Assembly: GCA_964579725.1 (NCBI GenBank)
Contig: CAZOHG010000007.1
Location: forward strand, 1 to 64,000
Direction of reading: 5' to 3'
DNA length: 64,000 nucleotides
Source: CAZOHG01 sp964579725
Lineage (GTDB): Bacteria; Zhuqueibacterota; JdFR-76; BMS3Abin05
Each line of letters opens with the position of its first letter. Within the stretch, counting starts at the first letter, position 1. This document shows positions 26,762-34,920 of the stretch, one piece after another. The position numbers were made by a program, and so were the translations under genes. The notes under the pieces were generated by a model, which was not told the origin of the DNA, did no database searches, and worked only from the letters and a program-made list of their open reading frames with translations.

Positions 26762-27970
26762 TCAAGAGATCGGAGCTGTTTCGCGCAGAAAAAGAGCCAA
26801 CAAAAAAGAGATCGAAAGAAGCCCGATTAAAAATACAATGGAAGCCGAGTACCCGAAAGCGGATTTGTGCAGCATTTCCATAATGGGCACAATTCCGACG
26901 GCGGCCCCATTTCCCAAAAGCTGTAAATAGGCCACCGAAACACCGGCGTAAGCCGCCCCGGTAATTTCAGCCGACATGGTTAACATAATAGGCAGTGCGG
27001 AGATGAGAAAAAAGCCGATCAACAGACTATTCAGAAAATGGATTCTGTACGAATGGCCAAACAATAAAATCATCATACCCGCCATGCCAATGACACTGGC
27101 CAGAATAATGAAGGGTTTGCGGCGGCGAATGCTGTCGGAAATGAGCGGAATGACAAGGCAACCCACCATCCCGCTGAGCACCAACATGCCGGAAATGGTG
27201 CCTGCGTCGGTCATTGAAATGCCGTGAAATTCATTCAAAATCTTCTCCAACCAGGTGGCCAGCCCGTTGAATGTCCCAATTCCAATCAGTGCAATAAAAC
27301 CCAATAAAACAAAATCACGCATTTTAAACAGATTTTTCACCCCACTAAAATAGCTGACAGGGATGTCTTGAGCGGCTGTTTTGGTTTCCACCAAAGGGCA
27401 CGGTTTGGCCAGGGCAAGAAAGACAATCACACCCACGATTCCGAGACCTGCGTACGCAAGCAGCATTTTTTCGAATCCCAGGGCGTGTACCAAGGCCGGT
27501 GTTCCCCCCAATCCTACAATCATTCCAATGAAAAGCGCCAAAGACCCCAAGCCCACCGCTGTGGCTTCTTCCTGCTCGGGAAACCAACCGACGGCCAGTT
27601 TGGTTACCCCGTTTAAAACGAAGGGTTGCCCCAGGGAAATGCCAATCTGCGAAAGCAGCAAAACGGTGTAGCTGGCTGGATTTAGGAGGCGCAGAGTTGC
27701 AAAAACAGCCGCCAGCACCGCTCCAAGCCCCACGCTAAAGCGGTAGCCCTTTTTGTCAATAATAAAACCGGAAGGAATGGAAAGAAACACGTACATTAGA
27801 GGAAAAACCAGTGCCAGCCACCCCACGCGCATCGCCGAAACAGCCAGTTTCTTTTCGACAAACGTGTCGATAGAGGCGAAATTGAGCCAGTACATTTGCG
27901 TTAAAGCCGCAATGAGCATGTACGCCCCCAATACAATCCAGCGGTATCCCGAGACAGATTTCTTTTCCAT
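26762..27970 (-). CDS. major facilitator superfamily transporter
   Basis: A 402-residue MFS carrier with twelve predicted helices. The loop between helices 2 and 3 reads GFIIDKKGYRFSVGLGAVL, the degenerate D-x-x-G-x-R signature of the superfamily. The central loop near residue 195 separates the two halves, and RRRKPFI marks the matching loop of the second half. It is similar in overall character to the nitrate/cyanate/organic-anion MFS branches, but the substrate is not defined. ATG 27970 is preceded by GGGAGAAA; a TTG or upstream ATG would add residues without a good ribosome site. Confidence 0.8.
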   Translation of the reverse strand: MEKKSVSGYRWIVLGAYMLIAALTQMYWLNFASIDTFVEKKLAVSAMRVGWLALVFPLMYVFLSIPSGFIIDKKGYRFSVGLGAVLAAVFATLRLLNPASYTVLLLSQIGISLGQPFVLNGVTKLAVGWFPEQEEATAVGLGSLALFIGMIVGLGGTPALVHALGFEKMLLAYAGLGIVGVIVFLALAKPCPLVETKTAAQDIPVSYFSGVKNLFKMRDFVLLGFIALIGIGTFNGLATWLEKILNEFHGISMTDAGTISGMLVLSGMVGCLVIPLISDSIRRRKPFIILASVIGMAGMMILLFGHSYRIHFLNSLLIGFFLISALPIMLTMSAEITGAAYAGVSVAYLQLLGNGAAVGIVPIMEMLHKSAFGYSASIVFLIGLLSISFLLALFLRETAPIS

Positions 27971-28016
27971 TGTTTTTTCTCCCTGGGCGGCCTGCCGCAG
28001 CAATGACAAAGCCGCG

Positions 28017-28688
28017 TCAGTTTTTATTTTGGCCGGTTTTTAGTTTTGAAATTTCTTCCATGTAACTGAAATTGACAATTTTATTTTTGCTTAAATCCAC
28101 ATTCGGCACAATAATAATCGCTTGATCTTCCAGAAAAAATTTAGACCGGCGGATTCCGATCTCCTTAACCGTGACCATTTCGCCCGAGGGTAATTTGATC
28201 TTGTCACCTACACGAAAGGGCTGATCCACCATGATTAGAAAACCTGCAATGAGATTGGCAATGGTGTCCTGCGCGGCCAACGCAATGGCCAGTGAGCTGA
28301 CCCCCAGCGTGGCCACCAAGGCGCTAATATTTATTCCAAACAAACTCAGGAGCGTAATAAAAGCTACCGACCACAATACCACGATGGTCAAGCGTTGAAA
28401 AAGCGGCAGGAATTTGTCGTCCAAAGTCGACTGCGTTTTTTGGACGACATTTTCATTGTACCAGCGGAAAAATCCCGCAAAAACCTTGTGAAAAAAGAGA
28501 GTAATCGCAAATGTCAAAAATGTGTAAAATGTGCGCGTTACGGCGTGGTCCCAATTGGGCGTCACGTGAGGGCGCGCCCAAAGCGCGTAGGCCAAATAGG
28601 CAAAGAGAAAAGCAACCGCTAACAAAAAAGAGAAGGCACTTTTTCGGATAATCGTATTTCCTACGGATTTGGATTTTGGCGTGGGCAT
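28017..28688 (-). CDS. small-conductance mechanosensitive channel (MscS family)
   Basis: A 223-residue protein containing an N-terminal membrane part (three helices at about 16-35, 50-70 and 90-115) and the MscS core. The pore helix region reads VATLGVSSLAIALAAQDTIA, with LIAGFLIMVDQPFRVGDKI and KEIGIRRSKFFLEDQAIII forming the beta domain. It lacks the long C-terminal alpha/beta barrel of E. coli MscS and is shorter than its 286 residues. The protein opens on membrane tension in hypo-osmotic shock. The gene starts at ATG 28688, divergent from the GH5 gene. Confidence 0.92.
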   Translation of the reverse strand: MPTPKSKSVGNTIIRKSAFSFLLAVAFLFAYLAYALWARPHVTPNWDHAVTRTFYTFLTFAITLFFHKVFAGFFRWYNENVVQKTQSTLDDKFLPLFQRLTIVVLWSVAFITLLSLFGINISALVATLGVSSLAIALAAQDTIANLIAGFLIMVDQPFRVGDKIKLPSGEMVTVKEIGIRRSKFFLEDQAIIIVPNVDLSKNKIVNFSYMEEISKLKTGQNKN

Positions 28689-28755
28689 GGGGTTTTTCCT
28701 CGCTTGTTGACCTATTAAATTGTTGCGTTGAACAGCGATTTAAAAAATAGCTGTT

Positions 28756-28784
28756 TTTTGCGCCCAAAATTTTTATTTTAATAT
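28756..28784 (+). promoter_or_regulatory. possible promoter for the GH5 gene
   Basis: TTTTGC (28756-28761), 17 bases and TAATAT (28779-28784) form a weak -35 with a good -10. The start would be near 28791, 45 bases before ATG 28836. Confidence 0.35.
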
Positions 28785-28835
28785 AGGGAATTCCCCTTTT
28801 GAAGTCAAGCAATTGCCTGTATTTTGAGGAAAACC

Positions 28836-29888
28836 ATGCGACCGCACGTTATTCTTTTCACGGCTCAGATTCTTTGCGCCGCCTTTTTGGTTTTGAGCTG
28901 CGGCAAAAATTCGGCATCTTTGGTGGACATTTCCAAAGAACCGCTCCCGCCCGTTGACCCGTTCACGCAAAACCAGAGATTAGGACGCGGCATGAATTTG
29001 GGCAATGCCCTCGAAGCGCCAAACGAGGGTGACTGGGGAGTGATTCTGAAGGAATCTTATTTCCAGGCCATTAAAACCGCCGGTTTCACATCGATTCGCC
29101 TCCCCGTTCGGTGGTCTGCGCACGCAAAAGAGACGCCACCCTACACCATTGACCCCCATTTTTTCGCCCGTGTGGATTGGGCTGTGCACCAAGCGCTTTC
29201 GCGGAAGCTTTTGCTCGTTTTGAATATTCACCACTACGAAGCTCTCATGGAAAATCCAACTACCCAAAAAGCGCGGTTTTTGGGACTGTGGACACAAATT
29301 GCCGAGCACTACCAAAACTCTCCACCGGAGCTTCTTTTCGAAATCCTTAATGAACCGCACGGCAACCTGACCCCTTCTCTCTGGAATCTCCTTCTTGCGG
29401 ACGCCCTTTCCGTCATTCGCCGATCCAATCCCGCCCGCACCGTCATTATCGGCACGGCCAATTGGGGCGGGCTCGGCGCACTTGATTACCTGACAATTCC
29501 GGCTGAGGAGCAAAACGCCATTGTGACGATTCACTATTACGAGCCGTTCCATTTCACCCACCAGGGAGCCGAATGGGTAGCGGGAAGTCAGGCCTGACTG
29601 GGTACAAAATGGAACGCTTCCCCGCAAGAAGTGGCCGCAATGAACCGCGATTTTGACCGAATCGCGGTCTGGGCGAACGAACATAACCGTCCGATTTACA
29701 TTGGTGAGTTCGGTGCCTATTCCAAAGCCGATTTGGTCTCACGCACTCTCTGGACGAACGCCGTTGCGCGGGCGGCAGAGGCGCGGCATTTTAGCTGGGC
29801 CTATTGGGAATTTTGTGCGGGATTCGGCGCGTTCGATTCCCAGACTGAAAAGTGGATTCCCCAATTGCTTTCCGCTTTAATTCCGTAG
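28836..29888 (+). pseudogene. GH5 endoglucanase lipoprotein interrupted by in-frame TGA
   Basis: ATG 28836 (GAGGA upstream) begins a lipoprotein signal ending in LVLSC, then a glycoside hydrolase family 5 domain. GRGMNLGNALEAP, FTSIRLPVRW, ILNEPHG (acid/base Glu173) and HYYEPFHFTHQGAEW are classic GH5 blocks. Codon 254 (29595-29597) is TGA. The same frame then continues to 29888 with LGTKWNASPQE, IYIGEFGAY (nucleophile Glu291) and WAYWEFCAGFG. A protein ending at the TGA would lack the nucleophile and be inactive. Everything else reads as a full 350-residue enzyme, so the options are a recent nonsense mutation, stop-codon readthrough, or a sequence error. It would cleave beta-1,4-glucans or mannans on the cell surface. 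Confidence 0.8.
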
Positions 29889-30000
29889 AAGAACGCTTTT
29901 ATTGGCCTTAAAATAATCGAAAAGATGGGGTTGTAAGCCTCATTTTTTAAAAAGGTTAGGCCGTTTGATTTCTTAATCTGCAAACCATGTGACAAACACC

Positions 30001-31080
30001 TCACAGCTTGTCGTAATCTAAGGCCTTTTCTTCTCCGCGCAAGACGCGAAGGGCGCCTTCGGCCAAAGCCTTCATTTCAAATTCGCCCGGGGTGCGTTTA
30101 ACCGGCGCAATAAAGCGGACGCGAGCTTCAATCCAGTCGGTCAGGCGCCTCGAATGAGCCAAACCGCCGGTCAAAATAATGGCGTCCAATCGACCACTGA
30201 GAACCGAAGCCATGGCTGCAATTTCCTTGGCAATCTGGTAAGCCATGGCCTCGTAGACTTCCTCTGCCGCAGTGTCTCCCGCTTCAATCCCTTTTTCCAC
30301 GTCTTGAGCATCGTGCGTTCCCAGATAGGCCACCAGGCCGCCCTCCCCCATTACCAGACGGCGCATCTGTCGTTCCGAATATTTTCCTGAGAAACAGAGT
30401 GAAATAAATCCCTGGAGCGGCAGCGTCCCGGTGCGCTCCGGACTGAAGGGTCCCGCGCTGGAGGCGTCGTTCACATCCACAATCCGACCGCTTTTCACGG
30501 GCGCCACGGAAATTCCGCCTCCCAAATGCGCCACCACAAAACGACTTTCCCCAAGGGGAATCCCCATTTCAGCCGCCACCCAGCGACTAACGGCGTGAAT
30601 ATTGAGCGTGTGCGCCAAACTCTTTCGTTCCAAAAGAGGATGGCCGGAATAGCGCGCCAGAGGCTCAAACTCGTCTACGGAAATCGGGTCGACCACGTAG
30701 GCCGGACAAGCAGCCTGTTTTGCCACAAAGTCAGCAAGAGCGCACCCCAAATTAGAGGCGTGTTCGCCTTGAATGCCCTGACGCGCATCGTCGAGCATTT
30801 GCTTCGTTACCCGGTAGGTTCCGCCGGGCAACGGACGCAGCAGTCCCCCGCGTCCCACAGCTGCGTCCAACGAGGTAAAATCCAGCCCGCGGCGTGTGGC
30901 CAAATCCAGAATGGCGTGTTGCCGAAACTCCAGTTGATCCCAAACAGACGAAAATTGCTTCAATTCCTCCCGCGCGTGTGAAATGGTTTCCTCCCAGACG
31001 GGTGTATTTTCTTCAAAAAGCGCCATTTTTGTGGAAGTCGAACCCGGATTTATGACCAATATTTGGTACGGTTTTGCCAT
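30001..31080 (-). CDS. buk: butyrate kinase
   Basis: A 359-residue acetokinase-family enzyme. The N-terminus VINPGSTSTKMALFEE is the acetate/butyrate kinase signature; DAAVGRGGLLRPLPGGTY and VAHLGGGISVAPVKSGRIVD are characteristic of butyrate kinases, and TGGLAHSR near the C-terminus holds the second phosphate loop. It interconverts butyrate plus ATP with butyryl phosphate, giving ATP in butyrate fermentation or activating branched or short-chain acids. A phosphate butyryltransferase gene (ptb) is not adjacent. ATG 31080 has GGAGGAAAAG directly upstream. Confidence 0.93.
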   Translation of the reverse strand: MAKPYQILVINPGSTSTKMALFEENTPVWEETISHAREELKQFSSVWDQLEFRQHAILDLATRRGLDFTSLDAAVGRGGLLRPLPGGTYRVTKQMLDDARQGIQGEHASNLGCALADFVAKQAACPAYVVDPISVDEFEPLARYSGHPLLERKSLAHTLNIHAVSRWVAAEMGIPLGESRFVVAHLGGGISVAPVKSGRIVDVNDASSAGPFSPERTGTLPLQGFISLCFSGKYSERQMRRLVMGEGGLVAYLGTHDAQDVEKGIEAGDTAAEEVYEAMAYQIAKEIAAMASVLSGRLDAIILTGGLAHSRRLTDWIEARVRFIAPVKRTPGEFEMKALAEGALRVLRGEEKALDYDKL

Positions 31081-31502
31081 CTTTTCCTCCAAATCGATTT
31101 ACGCTTTTTGTTAAAAATACGGATTTTAGGGGGAAATTGAAAGTATTTTTTCGGGGAGGAAAAACAAAATCTCTGACTTTCTCAAATGTCAGCCACTGCG
31201 ATTCGAAATACGTTTTGAGAGATTTCGAATTATGAAAGGCATTTTTCTGTTGGGCCCAATAACTGCGCGTTGTTAGAATGCATTTTTTCCATCTAAAGCG
31301 AAGCAAAACGTGAAAAACAGACAAATCCTACTGGAAAAAGCCGAAAAATAGAATCAGGATTTTTGGCAAATGTTTCGTAGAAAAATCACAACCTCAGAAG
31401 GCGGCAAATCCCGTTTAATCCGCTAAAAAATTGTGGAAGCAAGTTTGCGGTACTTTCCCCTCTTTTGGTAGCCTACAAAGAGCGGTTTACTACAATTTTC
31501 AC

Positions 31503-31531
31503 TTGCTTTTGCAATCGCACTTCTCTAAATT
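31503..31531 (+). promoter_or_regulatory. promoter of the sugar ABC transporter
   Basis: TTGCTT (31503-31508), exactly 17 bases, then TAAATT (31526-31531). The operator-like palindrome at 31535 begins four bases after the -10, where repressor binding would block transcription. The rest of the gap from 31081 to this point is AT-rich and shows no gene. Confidence 0.5.
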
Positions 31532-31534
31532 AAT

Positions 31535-31546
31535 GAAAACGTTTTC
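31535..31546. promoter_or_regulatory. LacI-family operator-like palindrome
   Basis: GAAAACGTTTTC is a perfect 12-bp palindrome with the central CG typical of LacI/GalR-family operators. It overlaps the expected transcription start of the ABC sugar transporter. No LacI-family gene lies in this window. Confidence 0.5.
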
Positions 31547-31582
31547 GGAAACCGGTATCTTTATGATGATTCCTTTTTGCCC

Positions 31583-33985
31583 ATGAAAAAAACCGTCCTG
31601 ATTCTTCTTGCAGTTGCCATTCTTTTGGTTACGTTCAATATTGAAAAGTTGTACCAGTTCTTCCAACCAAGTCAAAACCGACAGGCAACACGGCTGGTTA
31701 TTTGGGGATTCCCTAATATTCCTGGCTTTCAGGGTGTGCTCGGGGCCATCCGCTACTACGACAAAATCCACCCTGAAGTCACCATTACTTTAGGGACGCC
31801 CGGCGGTAAAGGCGATATGGACCCGCAAAAACTGCTCACCGCCATTGCAGGAGGGACGCCCCCGGATGTGCTTCGGCAAGACCGCTTTGCCGTGGCTTCC
31901 TGGGCAGCCAAGGACGCTTTTCTGCCCCTCAATCGCTTAATCGAAGAAAGCCATTTTCCGTGGAATGATTTTTACGATTACGCCCGAAAGGAGGCATCTT
32001 ACAAGGGGAAAATCTACGGGATTCCCTACGATACGGACAGTCGGGCTGTTTACTACAACAAACAACTTTTTCGCGAAGCCGGTTTAGACCCCGAGAAGCC
32101 CCCCAAAACGTGGGAACAATTGACAAAGCTCACATTGAAATTGACCAAACGGGATTCAAGAGGACACATTACCCAATTGGGCTTTGCCCCCTACCTTGGA
32201 GAAGGATGGTTTTACATTTGGTCCTGGGCAAACGGCGGAAGTTTTATGTCAGAGGACGGAAGGCGTGTCACCCTTGCTGCGCCTGAAAACATTGAGGCCC
32301 TTCGCTACGTGACCCAACTCTGTGACACCCTCGGCGGGCGCTTAAATGAATTGGCTCGTTTCCAGAGCGGCTACGGTCGAATTGACACCATTACGGACCC
32401 GTTTCTTCAAGGCAAACTGGCCATGTTTATTATGGGCAGTTGGTATTTGCAAACCATCGCTCGGTACAAACTAAACTTGGATTTTGGCATCGCACCTATG
32501 CCCGTTCCAAAAGGACACCCGCCCGTTACGTGGTCAGGAGGATTTTCTTTTGTGATCCCCAAAAACGCCCGGCATGTGAAAGAAGCGTGGAAGTTCATTC
32601 AGTGGATGTCTTCGCTGGAGGCAGCCAAAATTGTGGGAAAACTCCAAAAAGACTACAATGCCCGCGTGGGCTACAAGGTGTACATTCCCGAAATCTACGC
32701 CCGAAAATCACTGAACGATTATTTGAGCACACACAATCTGCCCCGCTTTCCCCGTTTTGCTAAAGCCTATTTAACATTCGTTCACCTGTTACAGTACAGC
32801 CACTACCGTCCCGTCACGCCGGTAGCTCAACTTTTGTGGGATGCTCAGGTTCGTGCACAGGATCAGGCCACTTTTCACTTTGCACCGCCTGAACAAGCTC
32901 TGCGCCGCGCACAACTTTCCGTACAGCGGGAATTGGACAAAATTCTGCACAAGAAGGTGTACCCGCTGTTGGATTTTCGGGTCATTTACTGGATTTTCGT
33001 GGCCATTACGCTGTTTTTGGTTGTGTATTTCGGCTTGAATCTTTATCGGCAGAAAAAAAACGGGCCGCTTATGTGGGAAGAGGCGCGCAGCGGATTTTTG
33101 TTTGCGCTGCCCTGGATGGCAGGGTTTTTCATTTTCATTTTAGGGCCGATTATTGCTTCGATTCTTTTTAGCTTCACGCACTACGATGTCCTTCATCCGG
33201 CACAATTTGTAGGGCTGGCCAACTACAAACACCTTTTCGGATTTACAAAAAGCCCGCTGACCGGAAAGACTGTTCCCACCGACCCGCTTTTTTGGAAAAG
33301 TCTCTGGAATACGTTCTACATTACCGTTTTGGGCGTGCCGCTGAGTATTGTGATTGGTCTGGCCATTGCGCTCCTGCTCAACCGTGAATCTAAAAGCATT
33401 GGAATCTACCGGACTCTCTATTATCTGCCCTCCATTGTACCGATTGTAGCGGCAGCCATTTTGTGGATCTGGCTGCTCAACCCGTCCAACGGGCTTTTGG
33501 CTCGGTTTCTCGGCATTTTCGGGATTACCAGTCCCAATTGGATGTCCGACCCACACTGGACAAAACCAGCTTTGCTCCTCATTCTGCTCTGGGGGGCAGG
33601 CGGCGGAATGGTCATTTGGCTGGCAGGCCTTAAAAACATCCCCGCCGAAATGTACGAAGCAGCCAAAATTGACGGCGCCGGCCCGTGGCAACAGTTCTGG
33701 AAAATAACCATTCCTTTTCTGACGCCTTACATCTTTTTCAACCTGGTTATGGGGATTATTTCCTACCTACAGATTTTTACCCGTGCCTACGTGATTACAG
33801 GGCTCAACAGTCCGAACGATTCTTTGCTGTTCTACGTGTACTATCTTTTTAATAATGCTTTCATGTATTTTAAAATGGGCTACGCTTCTGCAATGGCCTG
33901 GATTCTTTTTCTGGTTATTCTCATTCTGACCATTTTCAACCTAAAACTAAGCAAAAAATGGGTGTACTATCAGGAGGGGCCGTGA
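31583..33985 (+). CDS. fused sugar-binding protein and MalF-type ABC permease
   Basis: An 800-residue two-part protein. Residues 1-19 form an N-terminal membrane anchor (MKKTVLILLAVAILLVTFN). About 35-450 is a family 1 extracellular solute-binding domain: GGTPPDVLRQDRFAVASWA, GKIYGIPYDTDSRAVYYNKQ, FAPYLGEGWFYIWSWANGG and GSWYLQTIARYKL. A helix near 470-490 leads into a six-helix permease with the EAA loop EMYEAAKIDGAGPWQQFWK near 690. The binding domain is therefore tethered to the transporter rather than free. The operon encodes no ATPase, so a shared MsmX/UgpC-type ATPase is presumably encoded elsewhere. No clear ribosome site precedes ATG 31583. The substrate is probably an oligosaccharide, judged by neighbours. 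Confidence 0.9.
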   Translation: MKKTVLILLAVAILLVTFNIEKLYQFFQPSQNRQATRLVIWGFPNIPGFQGVLGAIRYYDKIHPEVTITLGTPGGKGDMDPQKLLTAIAGGTPPDVLRQDRFAVASWAAKDAFLPLNRLIEESHFPWNDFYDYARKEASYKGKIYGIPYDTDSRAVYYNKQLFREAGLDPEKPPKTWEQLTKLTLKLTKRDSRGHITQLGFAPYLGEGWFYIWSWANGGSFMSEDGRRVTLAAPENIEALRYVTQLCDTLGGRLNELARFQSGYGRIDTITDPFLQGKLAMFIMGSWYLQTIARYKLNLDFGIAPMPVPKGHPPVTWSGGFSFVIPKNARHVKEAWKFIQWMSSLEAAKIVGKLQKDYNARVGYKVYIPEIYARKSLNDYLSTHNLPRFPRFAKAYLTFVHLLQYSHYRPVTPVAQLLWDAQVRAQDQATFHFAPPEQALRRAQLSVQRELDKILHKKVYPLLDFRVIYWIFVAITLFLVVYFGLNLYRQKKNGPLMWEEARSGFLFALPWMAGFFIFILGPIIASILFSFTHYDVLHPAQFVGLANYKHLFGFTKSPLTGKTVPTDPLFWKSLWNTFYITVLGVPLSIVIGLAIALLLNRESKSIGIYRTLYYLPSIVPIVAAAILWIWLLNPSNGLLARFLGIFGITSPNWMSDPHWTKPALLLILLWGAGGGMVIWLAGLKNIPAEMYEAAKIDGAGPWQQFWKITIPFLTPYIFFNLVMGIISYLQIFTRAYVITGLNSPNDSLLFYVYYLFNNAFMYFKMGYASAMAWILFLVILILTIFNLKLSKKWVYYQEGP

Positions 33986-34824
33986 GTTCCGAATCGTCAA
34001 AACGGTCATTTTTTCTTCGACAGCTTGTGCTTTTTGCGGGAGCGCTCATTTTTTCCATTCCCTTTTTCTGGATGTTGATTACGTCTTTCAAAACACCTCA
34101 ACAGATTGTCAACGACAGAACCATTTTGGACATTCTGATTCCACATCCGGTCCGCTGGAAAAATTTCAGTGACATTTTTCATATTGTTCCATTCGCCAAA
34201 TTTTTTCTAAACACCACTCTTGTCACTCTGACCAGTATTTTCGGCACCACATTGGCCAGTTCTCTGGTAGCTTTTTCTTTTGCGCGTCTTAAATGGCCCG
34301 GCCGCAACGCCGTCTTTGTGGTTCTGTTGGCCACGATGATGTTACCTTACCAGGTCACCATGGTGCCGCAATTTTTGATTTTCAAGGCGCTCGGCTGGGT
34401 AAATACGTTAAAACCACTGTGGCTTCCTTCCATGTTTGGCACGGCTTTTTTCATTTTCCTGCTAAGGCAGTTTTTCCTTTCCATTCCCAAGGATTTGGTG
34501 GAGAGCGCTCGAATTGACGGTTGCGGGTATTTTCGAATCTATTGGGACATCATGCTGCCGCTGATCAAACCGGCACTTTTGGCCATTGTGATTTTTCAAT
34601 TCATGTACGCCTGGAACGATCTGCTCAGTCCTTTAATTTACATTCACGACCAAAATTTAATGACTCTCAGCATTGGCTTGCAGGTTTTCAAGAGTTCCCG
34701 CGCAACAGAATGGAATCTGGTCATGGCCGCTTCCTCTCTCATGACGTTGCCCATTGTAGTGGTCTTTTTTGCCGCCCAAAAGTATTTTATTCAAGGGGTT
34801 ACATTAACAGGATTAAAGGGATAA
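33982..34824 (+). CDS. MalG-type ABC sugar permease
   Basis: A 280-residue permease with six helices. The EAA loop is DLVESARIDGCGYFRIYWD, followed by LPLIKPALLAIVIF; FFWMLITSFKTPQQI near the start and LTGLKG at the end are typical of the MalG/UgpE group. The start is GTG 33982, with AGGAGG five bases upstream and a 4-bp GTGA overlap with the fused gene. It would form the heterodimeric channel with the permease half of that protein. Confidence 0.92.
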   Translation: MSSESSKRSFFLRQLVLFAGALIFSIPFFWMLITSFKTPQQIVNDRTILDILIPHPVRWKNFSDIFHIVPFAKFFLNTTLVTLTSIFGTTLASSLVAFSFARLKWPGRNAVFVVLLATMMLPYQVTMVPQFLIFKALGWVNTLKPLWLPSMFGTAFFIFLLRQFFLSIPKDLVESARIDGCGYFRIYWDIMLPLIKPALLAIVIFQFMYAWNDLLSPLIYIHDQNLMTLSIGLQVFKSSRATEWNLVMAASSLMTLPIVVVFFAAQKYFIQGVTLTGLKG

Positions 34825-34920
34825 CAGCAGGAAAGAGCCAAGCAGACCCAATGTGCCCCCAAATGGCATAAAAACGCCAACCACACCAAAATACTTATCG
34901 AAAAAAGGAAGCTCTTTTAA
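34813..34920 (-). pseudogene. possible remnant of the 3' end of a DUF423-like gene
   Basis: In the 92-bp gap between the ABC permease and galK, one minus-strand frame reads FFDKYFGVVGVFMPFGG then TLGLLGSFLLLSL and a stop at 34813. The GxxMPxGGxLxxxG pattern resembles the C-terminus of DUF423 membrane proteins. No start or upstream part exists, since galK occupies the sequence before it. It is either a gene-end fossil or chance. Confidence 0.25.

Noticed and set aside
29595..29597. Selenocysteine at the TGA of the GH5 gene
   Set aside because: GH5 enzymes have no known selenoprotein members and the position is not a catalytic Cys; readthrough, mutation or sequencing error are simpler.
31013..31324. 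103-codon minus-strand frame upstream of buk
   Set aside because: It overlaps the buk start in another frame, and lacks a ribosome site and recognisable sequence; the region is AT-rich and holds regulatory signals.
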